7,949 nucleotides of DNA, from assembly GCA_002387725.1 (NCBI GenBank), contig DGKK01000031.1:27149-35097 (forward strand), written 5' to 3'. Source of the stretch: Nitrospirae bacterium UBA4572 (GTDB lineage Bacteria > Nitrospirota > Leptospirillia > Leptospirillales > Leptospirillaceae). Below the pieces are notes generated by a model. It worked only from the letters and a program-made list of their open reading frames with translations. It had not been told where the DNA came from and ran no database searches. Shown here in pieces: positions 1-6,049 of this stretch. Position numbers and translations under genes: made by a program. Numbering within the stretch: the first letter of the stretch is position 1; each line of letters starts with the position of its first letter.

Positions 1-174
1 GACCGTCTCGATCCGGCCACCGGACGGGAGACGGGATCGTTCCGGATCGGGGGACGGATGGGGATCGTCTCCCCCACCATCGTCGGGGGAACGGCCTATG
101 TGGCCAACTCTTACGACTGGATCGTGGCCGTTCCCCTCTCGGCGCTGTCACTGTCAAAAAAGAAGGCCTCATAG
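1..174 (+). CDS. C-terminal end of a PQQ/BamB-like beta-propeller protein (5' truncated)
   Basis: An open frame enters from the left edge and stops at TAG 172-174, giving the last 57 residues. The visible part has the pattern of a PQQ-type propeller blade: an LDPATGRE turn, then a strand reading SPTIVGGTAYVANSYDW, then IVAVPL. The order 'conversion of a substrate-like turn, P-x-hydrophobic-GG-x-x-Y-V-A, then a V-A-V/A-L strand' is typical of BamB, quinoprotein dehydrogenases and related repeat proteins, which usually act in the periplasm or outer membrane. It ends in a lysine-rich tail (SKKKAS). With only about one blade visible, I cannot tell a BamB-like assembly factor from a dehydrogenase or a generic propeller. 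A hairpin follows 15 nt downstream, and the next gene lies on the opposite strand. Confidence 0.6.
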   Translation, partial: DRLDPATGRETGSFRIGGRMGIVSPTIVGGTAYVANSYDWIVAVPLSALSLSKKKAS

Positions 175-188
175 GTCTTGAAGGGGCG

Positions 189-217
189 GGGGGAACTCTT
201 TTGGAGGGTTCCCCTTT
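189..217 (+). terminator. Probable Rho-independent terminator of the beta-propeller gene
   Basis: A 7-bp perfect stem, GGGGAAC (190-196) with GTTCCCC (208-214), has an 11-nt loop and is followed by TTT at 215-217. The stem can be lengthened by G-T pairs at 188-189/215-216. The T tract is short, so termination may be modest. The site lies between two convergent genes. Read on the minus strand it is followed by C-rich sequence rather than a T run, so it favours the plus-strand transcript. Confidence 0.5.
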
Positions 218-235
218 CAGGAGAGAAGGAGAAGG

Positions 236-2344
236 CTATAAGGCGCGGGGAATCTCGGGCAGAGGGCGGCCGATGCCAAATCCCTGGGCCAGGGTCAGTC
301 CGTGGCGTCGGACCTCTTCAAGAATCTCGGGGGACTCCACCGACTCGGCGACCGTCTGGATGCCGATCTCCCGGGTCAATGTGGCGATGGAGGCGACGAT
401 GGCCCGGTCGATGGAGCCCGTCTGGGGAAGATTGCGGATGAAGTCTCCCTCCACCTTGAGAAAGTCCACCGAGAAGCGCTTGAGATAGGTCATGGAGGAG
501 AAGCCCGATCCGAAGTCGTCGATGGCAAAGCGCGAGCCGTCGGACTTGAGTTCGGAGATGAATACCTCCAGGAGGCTGGCGTTTCGCACCGTTTCCCGTT
601 CGGTAATTTCGAAGACAATCTGCCGTGACCGGATCCCTGTCTCCCGGATGATCCTGCGAATGGTGGGAATGAACTCGGCGGTGACGATGGCCTTGGGAGA
701 GAGGTTGATGAAAAGGAGCCCCTCGAAATTCTGCTCCACGGCATGGCGAAAGGCCTTTTCCATGACGATGAAGTCGAGGCTTGAGATCAGGCCGCTCTCT
801 TCGGCGATTTCGATGAACTCTCCGGCCGGAAGGATTTTTCCCCGATACTCGACCCGCATCAGGACCTCGTAGGCCTCGACGGTTCCCTCCGCGGCGGAGA
901 CGATGGGCTGAAAGTAGGGCAGGATAGAACGGTCCTCGATGGCCTGCTGGAGGATCAGGTACTTTTCGCTGACACTTCGTAAGACCTCGACCACGTCGGC
1001 ATCGGTGGGGAGGCAATGGCCGTTTTTTCCATGCGCCTTGGCCCGGTACATCATGTTGTCCGCGACCAGAAAAAGATCCTTGGGCTCCAGGGCATGCTCC
1101 GGCCAGGAGGCAATGCCGATGGAGACCGAGCTCTTGGCCCGGACCCCCTCGGGGCTTTCGAGGGAAAATCTCTGGAATCCTGCCCGGATTCTTTTGGCCA
1201 TGGCCACCGCATGCTCGGAGGCGGCCTCGGGAAGAATCACCGCAAACTCGTCTCCTCCGTAGCGGGCGACGATGTCTTCCTTGCGGGCGGTCGCCTGGAT
1301 GACTCCGGCAATTTTCTGAAGAAATTCGTCGCCGAAGGTATGGCCAAAGGTGTCGTTGATCTTCTTGAAGTCGTCCACGTCGATGATCATGACCGAAAAG
1401 GGCTGGTTCCCGTGGCGCTGGCTTCGGCCGATCTCGTAGGCGAGCAGTTCCCAGAAGACCCGTTGGTTGAAGAGGCCGGTGAGGGGATCCCTCACCGCGT
1501 AGTATTCGAGGTCCTTCGTGTAGCGGTAGATCGCCTTGACCGACCCCACGACGTTCAGGATGCTTGTGATGATGCTCTCGATCACCAGCACCTTGACCGG
1601 ATGTTCGGCGGTGGCGTAGTTGATCCCCACTCCGACGATGCCCCCCACCTGGGGCCGGTCGAGATAGAGGCTCTTGGTGGACAGGGAGAGGGAGTCCTGG
1701 GAGAGCGGCGGGAGATTTTTTCCGGGATTGGAGATGTTGTGGACGATCCGGGGCTCGAGGGTGGCATCGTACCCGTCCAGCGACTGAAGCTTCTCCGTGA
1801 CGAGGGCTTCGAGAAGACGCCGGGAGTCGGGATGGGGGACTCCGGTCCAGAAGATCTCGATCTCGTACCCCTGTTCGCCGGTATGGAAGAGGGAAAAGAG
1901 AAAATAGACCTCGACAACGGAGTTGATGTCGTCGATCATCGCCCGAATGTGCTCCTTCCAGTCGTGGATCACGTCGGAGGTGATGATGAATCTCTCGAGA
2001 AGGCGGATCTCGAAGGAGAGGACCGAGATGTCCGCTGTGGTGCGCTCGAGGGTCCGGAGGGTCTCGAGGGCATCGGCCAGACCCTCCCTCAGAAGGTCGA
2101 GATGGAGGCAAGTCTGTCCCTTCTGCCGCTCCAGCAGGGCCTCCACCATCGTGAGAGTGCCGGTGAGGTTGGCGACGAGGGAGACGGGATCCGGGGAGAG
2201 TGGCTTGGGGCGGAGAGCCGACCGGATTGCCTGTCGGACTCCATCGATGAGGGAGGATTCCTCGAGGCTCTGTTCGAGAACCGTGCCGATCCGGGAGGCG
2301 ATCCGCTTGCGGGCCTCTTCAAAGGAGGGGGTGGCCTCAGCCAT
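236..2344 (-). CDS. GGDEF-EAL protein (c-di-GMP synthesis and breakdown) with unrecognised N-terminal domain
   Basis: A 702-residue protein predicted to make and degrade cyclic di-GMP. Residues 1-280 are helix-rich and soluble with no membrane segment; residues about 105-270 may be a GAF-like sensor, but I do not recognise the family. The GGDEF domain starts at DPLTGLFN (286-293). It has metal and substrate residues D322, N330 and D339, the intact motif GGDEF at 363-367, and an inhibitory RxxD I-site at R354-D357 placed five residues upstream, as usual. The EAL domain (about 470-700) has EVL instead of EAL at 493-495. It keeps all the expected catalytic positions: E493, N547, E579, D609, D610, K630, E667 and Q687. 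Both activities therefore look possible. The ATG start overlaps the upstream MBL gene by 8 nt and has only a weak ribosome site, which suggests translational coupling. Confidence 0.93.
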   Translation of the reverse strand: MAEATPSFEEARKRIASRIGTVLEQSLEESSLIDGVRQAIRSALRPKPLSPDPVSLVANLTGTLTMVEALLERQKGQTCLHLDLLREGLADALETLRTLERTTADISVLSFEIRLLERFIITSDVIHDWKEHIRAMIDDINSVVEVYFLFSLFHTGEQGYEIEIFWTGVPHPDSRRLLEALVTEKLQSLDGYDATLEPRIVHNISNPGKNLPPLSQDSLSLSTKSLYLDRPQVGGIVGVGINYATAEHPVKVLVIESIITSILNVVGSVKAIYRYTKDLEYYAVRDPLTGLFNQRVFWELLAYEIGRSQRHGNQPFSVMIIDVDDFKKINDTFGHTFGDEFLQKIAGVIQATARKEDIVARYGGDEFAVILPEAASEHAVAMAKRIRAGFQRFSLESPEGVRAKSSVSIGIASWPEHALEPKDLFLVADNMMYRAKAHGKNGHCLPTDADVVEVLRSVSEKYLILQQAIEDRSILPYFQPIVSAAEGTVEAYEVLMRVEYRGKILPAGEFIEIAEESGLISSLDFIVMEKAFRHAVEQNFEGLLFINLSPKAIVTAEFIPTIRRIIRETGIRSRQIVFEITERETVRNASLLEVFISELKSDGSRFAIDDFGSGFSSMTYLKRFSVDFLKVEGDFIRNLPQTGSIDRAIVASIATLTREIGIQTVAESVESPEILEEVRRHGLTLAQGFGIGRPLPEIPRAL

Positions 2345-3071
2345 GAAGGTCCATGCCGCATTTCAGGTCGAAGAGCCACCGGAGAAGGTCTTCCCGGGCC
2401 TTCCCGCGATAGAGGGGGCCATGCTGGGGCGCAATGATGGCCACCTCGTGTTTTTCGACCTCCCGGATCCAGTTGCGGAGGGCGCGGTTCCCGGCCATAT
2501 ATCGCCGGTGGAAGGGCTCGATGTGGGGACGATGCTCCTCAAAGTCGTCGATGTAGATCTTTCCGTTGGAATATTCCGCCGCACCGATGTCGCCGGTGAA
2601 GAGGATCTTTGAGATCGGATCGTAGACGTTGATCTGGCCGGGAGAGTGAAGGAAGTGGGCGGGGAGGGCGACAAGGGAGAAGCCGGGGGCCAGCTCCACC
2701 GTCGATCCCGAATCCGGAACGGGAAGGAGCCGCTCGGAGTGAAGGAGATCCATGTGGGGCATGAAGCGCGTCCAGAGGCGGGAGAGGTGGACGCGGGCAC
2801 CCGTGACCTCCATCCAGATGTTGAGCCCGGCACTGACATCGGGATCCTGGTGGGAGAGAAAGATGGCCCGGATGCGGGTCAGGTCGAGACAGTTGGCGAT
2901 GCGGGCGGAGAGCACGGGAAAGAGCCCCGAGCCTCCCGGATCGAAAATGGCTCCGTCGGAGCCGTGAATGACGAGATACTGATTGGAGGGGATGCCCTCC
3001 TCCCGTGTGGATTCCCCAAATCCCAAAAGGACGAACTTGTGGAGCCCGTCGTCGTAGAGAATTTCGGTCAC
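2337..3071 (-). CDS. MBL-fold diiron protein of the flavodiiron/ODP oxygen-sensor type
   Basis: A 244-residue metallo-beta-lactamase-fold protein resembling the diiron half of flavodiiron proteins, without the flavodoxin domain. Visible ligand motifs are HQDPD at 74-78 (H74, D76, D78), H139/H142 in AHFLHSPG, D161 in FTGDIG and H217 in PQHGP. This matches the flavodiiron ligand order H-x-E-x-D, H, D, H, with Asp in place of the usual Glu. Stand-alone proteins of this class include the ODP proteins that bind oxygen and iron for bacterial chemotaxis. A sensor role is my inference; a hydrolase or NO/O2-reducing activity is possible. The start is GTG at 3069-3071, with AAGGA six bases upstream. 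The gene is cytoplasmic (no signal peptide), leads a two-gene unit, and overlaps the start of the GGDEF-EAL gene by 8 nt. Confidence 0.85.
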   Translation of the reverse strand: MTEILYDDGLHKFVLLGFGESTREEGIPSNQYLVIHGSDGAIFDPGGSGLFPVLSARIANCLDLTRIRAIFLSHQDPDVSAGLNIWMEVTGARVHLSRLWTRFMPHMDLLHSERLLPVPDSGSTVELAPGFSLVALPAHFLHSPGQINVYDPISKILFTGDIGAAEYSNGKIYIDDFEEHRPHIEPFHRRYMAGNRALRNWIREVEKHEVAIIAPQHGPLYRGKAREDLLRWLFDLKCGMDLHG

Positions 3072-3119
3072 AAAGGGTCCTTTCCGGTCATGGTCCGGTC
3101 ATGCGTGGGGGCCGGTCAT
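3068..3119 (-). other. Three tandem tiny ORFs chained into the MBL gene start (ATGACCG repeats)
   Basis: On the minus strand, directly before the GTG start of the MBL gene, three ATGACCGG copies begin three minimal ORFs: 3119-3099 (MTGPHA), 3102-3088 (MTGP) and 3091-3068 (MTGKDPL). The stop codon of each overlaps the start of the next as ATGA, and the last overlaps the MBL start as GTGA. The MBL gene itself begins GTGACCGA, a fourth, diverged copy. The first ORF has no clear ribosome site; the only good one (AAGGA) precedes the MBL GTG. The repeats may instead be protein-binding sites (CCGGTCAT on the plus strand), or may simply be remnants of small duplications. Confidence 0.45.
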
Positions 3120-3178
3120 ATGCGGGATGGGTTGGACGTGGAGCGAAGGCAAAATGAAAGGCGGCAACCTTTTTCGAA

Positions 3179-3207
3179 ATGATAGGCTTTTTCCCCGTGC
3201 ATTTCAA
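3179..3207 (-). promoter_or_regulatory. Sigma-70-like promoter of the MBL / GGDEF-EAL unit
   Basis: Reading the minus strand, TTGAAA (plus 3202-3207) is followed by exactly 17 nt and then TATCAT (plus 3179-3184). Each box matches the sigma-70 consensus at five of six positions. Transcription would start near 3172, leaving a leader of about 100 nt that contains the ATGACCG repeats. Confidence 0.6.
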
Positions 3208-3262
3208 GCCGTTTTTCGGGGCTTCAGGCAAGTCGACGGGAGCGATTTTTCCCGGTCTGCCC

Positions 3263-3292
3263 CTGTCAAAACACCGCGAATTGTCTTAAAAT
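3263..3292 (+). promoter_or_regulatory. Candidate promoter of the creatininase-parA-RHH-LD-carboxypeptidase run
   Basis: CTGTCA (3263-3268, four of six consensus positions) lies 18 nt before TAAAAT (3287-3292, five of six). Transcription would start near 3299 and give a leader of about 58 nt. A direct repeat AATTGTC (3279-3285 and 3290-3296, an 11-nt period, about one helical turn) overlaps the -10 box and could be an operator. The promoter diverges from the one at 3179-3207. Confidence 0.4.
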
Positions 3293-3344
3293 TGTCCTGA
3301 TGGGTTCCGGTGGAGAGTCGGCGGGACAGCATAGGAAACGATGC

Positions 3345-3350
3345 AGGAGG
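3345..3350 (+). promoter_or_regulatory. Ribosome binding site that fixes the creatininase-family start
   Basis: AGGAGG, a full Shine-Dalgarno match, stands six bases before GTG 3357-3359. It selects this GTG over the in-frame start 57 bases upstream at 3300, which lacks a comparable site and would add an arginine-rich tail with no similarity to the family. Confidence 0.8.
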
Positions 3351-3356
3351 ATCGAC

Positions 3357-4082
3357 GTGCAGATAGAGCATACCAACTGGCCGGAGGTCGAAAAGCGACT
3401 TCGCTCCTCCACGCTTCTTCTCCTTCCTGTCGGGTCGGTGGAGCAGCACGGCCCCAACGGTCTCATCGGGACCGACCATCTGGTGGCCGAGGCCCTGGCC
3501 CGGAGAGTTGGCGAGGACTTGGGCGAGCTCGTGGCCCCGACCCTGGCCTACGGCATGTCCCACCACCACCTGGGATTCCCCGGGACCTCCTCCCTCTCCC
3601 CCCGGACAATGATCCTCCTCGTGTGCGACATTCTCTCGGGTTTTTACCGGAACGGATTCCGGAGGTTCTACTTTGTGAATGGCCACGGGGGAAACGATTC
3701 ATCCCTCAAGGCCGCCTTCTCGGAATTTCTCCTCGACCACCCCGACGCCCGCACGGCCCTGTCGAACTGGTGGCTTCTTCCTGAAGTGACCGAGCAGGAA
3801 AAAATCTTCTTCGGCGACTCGAACGGTTATCATGCAACCTGCGGAGAGGTGGCCGTGACCTGGCACCTCTACCCTCACCTGGAACGACCGATCGCTCCGG
3901 GCCGGGCCCCCGATCCCCATCATGAATGGCCCTTGGGACCCGAGCGCTTCCGGACTCTCTACCCGGATGGTCGCATGGGGTCGGACCCCTCCCTGTCCAC
4001 GGCTGAAAAGGGAGAGGTCCTCTTCGGGATCGCCCGCCGCACCATCCGGGAGAAGGTTCGGGAATTCGCCGCGGCTCCTTGA
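3357..4082 (+). CDS. Creatininase-family metal-dependent amidohydrolase
   Basis: A 241-residue protein, a usual length for the creatininase family (creatininase, MftE, the archaeal deformylase ArfB). These enzymes hydrolyse C-N bonds of cyclic or formamide substrates using a two-metal site. Family motifs appear in order: PVGSVEQHG with E29 and H31; GTDH with D40; GMSHHHLGFPGTSSLS around residues 66-81; the signature FVNGHGGN with H110; and HATCGEV with H159 and E164. The late motif GSDPSLSTAEKG is also typical. E29, H31, D40, H110 and E164 correspond to the known metal ligands, so the enzyme looks active. The substrate cannot be read from sequence; creatinine itself is unlikely given the absence of creatine-pathway neighbours. 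No signal peptide is present, so it is likely cytoplasmic. It is the first gene of a four-gene run, 64 nt before parA. Confidence 0.88.
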   Translation: MQIEHTNWPEVEKRLRSSTLLLLPVGSVEQHGPNGLIGTDHLVAEALARRVGEDLGELVAPTLAYGMSHHHLGFPGTSSLSPRTMILLVCDILSGFYRNGFRRFYFVNGHGGNDSSLKAAFSEFLLDHPDARTALSNWWLLPEVTEQEKIFFGDSNGYHATCGEVAVTWHLYPHLERPIAPGRAPDPHHEWPLGPERFRTLYPDGRMGSDPSLSTAEKGEVLFGIARRTIREKVREFAAAP

Positions 4083-4146
4083 TTCATCCCGGTTGAGGGG
4101 CCGAGGAGACGACAGTCAAGATGAGTAAGGGGAAGAGGAGCGGTCA

Positions 4147-4788
4147 GTGATCATCGTGGTGGCCAATCAAAAGGGGGGATGCGGCAAGACGACCACCTCC
4201 ATGAACCTGGCCGGGGTCTTTGCCCAGCGGGGGATGGAGGTTCTTCTGGTGGATGCCGATCCCCAGGGGTCGGCCATGAAGTGGCGGGGACTCTCCCAAG
4301 GAGCCTTCCCCGTGGGGGTCATTGCCCTCCCCATGCCGGTCCTGGACCAGGAGCTTCCGCGACTGGCCAAAAAGTATGATCTTGTTCTCGTTGACTCGCC
4401 TCCCGGCATGGAGACGATCACCCGGTCGGCCCTTGTGGTGGCGGACCTGACCATCGTTCCCCTCCAGCCCAGCCCCCTCGATCTCTGGTCCGGAACGGAA
4501 ATCGTCTCCCTCATCCGACGGGCGGAGCAGCTCAACCGGGGTCTGGTGACCCGTCTTCTCCTCAACCGGAAGATCCAGGGAACGCGTCTTTCCCGGGAAT
4601 CGGTCGACGCCCTCCAGGAGTTCCCCTATCCCCTCTTCGAGACGGCCATCTACCAGCGAATAGCCCTGGCCGAAGCCGTAACGGCCGGGAAGACGATCGT
4701 CGATTTCTTTCCGGAAGGTCCTTCGGCGGGAGAGTACAAGGCCCTGGCGGAGGAAATCCTTTCCCTCAACCTCGGGGGAACCCCATGA
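4147..4788 (+). CDS. parA: Small ParA/ParF-type partition ATPase
   Basis: A 213-residue deviant-Walker ATPase without an N-terminal DNA-binding domain, the size and layout of type Ib ParA proteins such as ParF. The deviant Walker A motif KGGCGKTT is at 9-16, with signature lysine K9 and catalytic K14. The switch I motif VDADPQGSA is at 35-43 (D36, D38), and Walker B LVLVDSPPG at 79-87 (D83). Such proteins form ATP-dependent dimers on DNA and move or space plasmids, chromosomes or protein complexes with a partner. The start is GTG 4147, with GAGGAG (4135-4140) six bases upstream. The stop overlaps the next start as ATGA, which couples it to the RHH-like gene, its probable partner. Whether it partitions DNA or positions another cargo is open; no obvious centromere repeat array lies beside it. 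Confidence 0.88.
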   Translation: MIIVVANQKGGCGKTTTSMNLAGVFAQRGMEVLLVDADPQGSAMKWRGLSQGAFPVGVIALPMPVLDQELPRLAKKYDLVLVDSPPGMETITRSALVVADLTIVPLQPSPLDLWSGTEIVSLIRRAEQLNRGLVTRLLLNRKIQGTRLSRESVDALQEFPYPLFETAIYQRIALAEAVTAGKTIVDFFPEGPSAGEYKALAEEILSLNLGGTP

Positions 4789-5036
4789 AGTCCCACCGGC
4801 CGACCCTTCGGGAGATTGTCCGTCCCCCGGCCATCTCTGACTTTATCGATCGGGGGGTTGTTCCCGACGCGGAGCCCGAGAGCCGACCGACGGCTCCCGA
4901 GGGAGACAGCTCCCTGGTCGTGGTCCTCCCGGCGGAGCTTTCCGAGGCCCTTCGGCTCAAGATGGAGGAGCGCGGCCTCGACCTCGAGGCGGCTGTCCGG
5001 GAGATGGTCCTGGACTTTCTCATGAAGGATGGGTAG
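4785..5036 (+). CDS. Small ribbon-helix-helix-like protein, probable ParG-type partner of ParA
   Basis: An 83-residue acidic protein whose start overlaps the ParA stop by four bases (ATGA). Residues 1-42 look flexible, rich in proline and charge. Residues 43-80 fit a ribbon-helix-helix fold: a short strand SLVVVLPAEL, a helix SEALRLKMEERG, a turn, and a helix DLEAAVREMVLDFLM. A disordered basic N-terminus plus a C-terminal RHH dimer is the design of ParG, the centromere-binding partner and ATPase stimulator of ParF. The N-terminus here has R5, R9 and R13, any of which could act as a stimulating arginine. The assignment rests on fold pattern and gene order, not on recognised sequence identity. 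An antitoxin-like regulator is an alternative, but no toxin is adjacent: the next gene is an LD-carboxypeptidase. Confidence 0.68.
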   Translation: MKSHRPTLREIVRPPAISDFIDRGVVPDAEPESRPTAPEGDSSLVVVLPAELSEALRLKMEERGLDLEAAVREMVLDFLMKDG

Positions 5037-5045
5037 GCCTCCTTG

Positions 5046-5987
5046 GTGCCGCCCCTTCGCCCCTCCCGCCCCTTGCGTCAGGGGGATCGTCTCCTTCTCC
5101 CTCGCCCCTCCCTGGGGCGCCCCTTCCCCGAATGGGAGACGGTCCTCGCTCGCCTCGAGGGAGTGGGGCTTTACCCCGAACTCTTCGGGGAGGAGGAGCC
5201 TGGTGCGGGCCCCTATCTCGCAACGGACCCGGTGCGTGGCCGGGATTTCACCCGGGCCCTCTCCGCCGGGGTTCCCGGGGTCCTGTCTTACCGTGCGGGG
5301 TCGGGGGCAATCCGCCTTCTAGAGACGTGGACTCCCCCCCCCTTTCCGGATCCTGATCACATTCCGCTCTTCTGCGGATTCTCCGATGCCACCTATCTCC
5401 ATGCCGCCCTCTGGCGCCACAGCCATCTTGTAACCTTTTGGGGGCCCACGGCGCGGGAGCTTGTCTCTGCCGAGACCTTTTTACTATGGTGGTCGATGGT
5501 TTCCGGAGATGTAAGGGAGGGAGACTGTCTTCCTCTGGGAGAGTGCCGGAGCATTCGTCAGGGAGAGGCGTCGGGGAGGCTCTTGGGGGGCAACCTCGAA
5601 TCCCTCGCCCACCTTTCGGGGACTTCCTTCATGCCGGATCTTTCCGGGGCCATCCTGCTCATCGAGGATGTGGACGAGCCCCTCTATGCCGTGGACCGCG
5701 CCCTCCGGACTCTGGCGCTTGCCGGGAGTCTCAGGGACCTTAAGGGGGTCGTGATGGGGCCCTTTCTCCGATTGGCCCCCCGGGACGATGATCCGGTCCG
5801 GGAGGCGGAGGATCTTGTCCTTTCTGTGGTGGGAGAGATTCCGGTGCTCTATTCGTCCCTTCCGGGACATGGACGTCCGATGTCCACCTGGCCCCTGGGT
5901 GTCGAAGTCTCCATGGAATGTCCTCCTGCCGGCTCGGGACATCCCCCCCGGATCAGGCTCCTCGAGTCCCCCTTCACGCGTTCCTGA
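5046..5987 (+). CDS. LD-carboxypeptidase (peptidase family S66)
   Basis: A 313-residue protein of normal length for the S66 family, which removes the terminal D-alanine from muropeptide tetrapeptides during cell-wall recycling. The N-terminus reads PLRQGDRLLLPRPS, the usual 'PxxLxxGD' opening. The catalytic triad is visible: nucleophile S113 in CGFSDATYLH, E207 in LLIEDVDEPLY, and H275 in LPGHGRPMSTWPLG. The Glu-His spacing of 68 agrees with what I recall for LdcA of Pseudomonas. The usual R-G-G-Y-G stretch is changed to RAGSGAIRLL. No signal peptide is seen, fitting cytoplasmic recycling. I chose GTG 5046 because AGG (5036-5038) then sits seven bases upstream; TTG 5043 is in frame and possible. 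It lies nine bases after the RHH-like gene, so the two are very likely cotranscribed. Confidence 0.85.
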   Translation: MPPLRPSRPLRQGDRLLLPRPSLGRPFPEWETVLARLEGVGLYPELFGEEEPGAGPYLATDPVRGRDFTRALSAGVPGVLSYRAGSGAIRLLETWTPPPFPDPDHIPLFCGFSDATYLHAALWRHSHLVTFWGPTARELVSAETFLLWWSMVSGDVREGDCLPLGECRSIRQGEASGRLLGGNLESLAHLSGTSFMPDLSGAILLIEDVDEPLYAVDRALRTLALAGSLRDLKGVVMGPFLRLAPRDDDPVREAEDLVLSVVGEIPVLYSSLPGHGRPMSTWPLGVEVSMECPPAGSGHPPRIRLLESPFTRS

Positions 5988-6049
5988 TATCTCTTCCTTA
6001 CTCTCTCACCGCAAGATCCGCAATGCGGCCGAATCTCCCGAGATCATTA
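5988..6049. other. Convergent gap without a clear terminator
   Basis: This 62-nt gap separates two convergent stops. It contains only short imperfect stems, CCGC-AAT-GCGG around 6018-6028 and ATCTC-CC-GAGAT around 6033-6044, and no T tract on either strand. Transcripts of the LD-carboxypeptidase run and the propeller gene may therefore overlap at their 3' ends. Confidence 0.4.

Noticed and set aside
318..2111. A 597-codon minus-strand ORF in another frame of the GGDEF-EAL gene
   Set aside because: Its translation is dominated by Arg, Pro, His and Gly, typical of an out-of-frame reading of a GC-rich gene, while the overlapping frame carries every expected motif.
1016..2437. A 473-codon plus-strand ORF opposite the GGDEF-EAL gene
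   Set aside because: It lies antisense to a gene with complete catalytic motifs, crosses the MBL gene end, and its protein has no recognisable domain. It is a GC-rich shadow frame.
3204..3227. A short stem AAGCC...GGCTT near the MBL promoter as a terminator or operator
   Set aside because: Only five pairs with a nine-base loop and no following T tract; it overlaps the -35 box by chance as easily as by design.
3300..3356. An upstream ATG start for the creatininase-family gene at 3300
   Set aside because: It lies about at the predicted transcription start, has no ribosome site, and adds residues unlike the family; GTG 3357 has AGGAGG at ideal spacing.
4121..4150. A 9-residue ORF (ATG 4121) whose stop overlaps the parA start
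   Set aside because: It has no Shine-Dalgarno site and looks like a chance ATG in the short leader before parA, though the GTGA overlap is noted.
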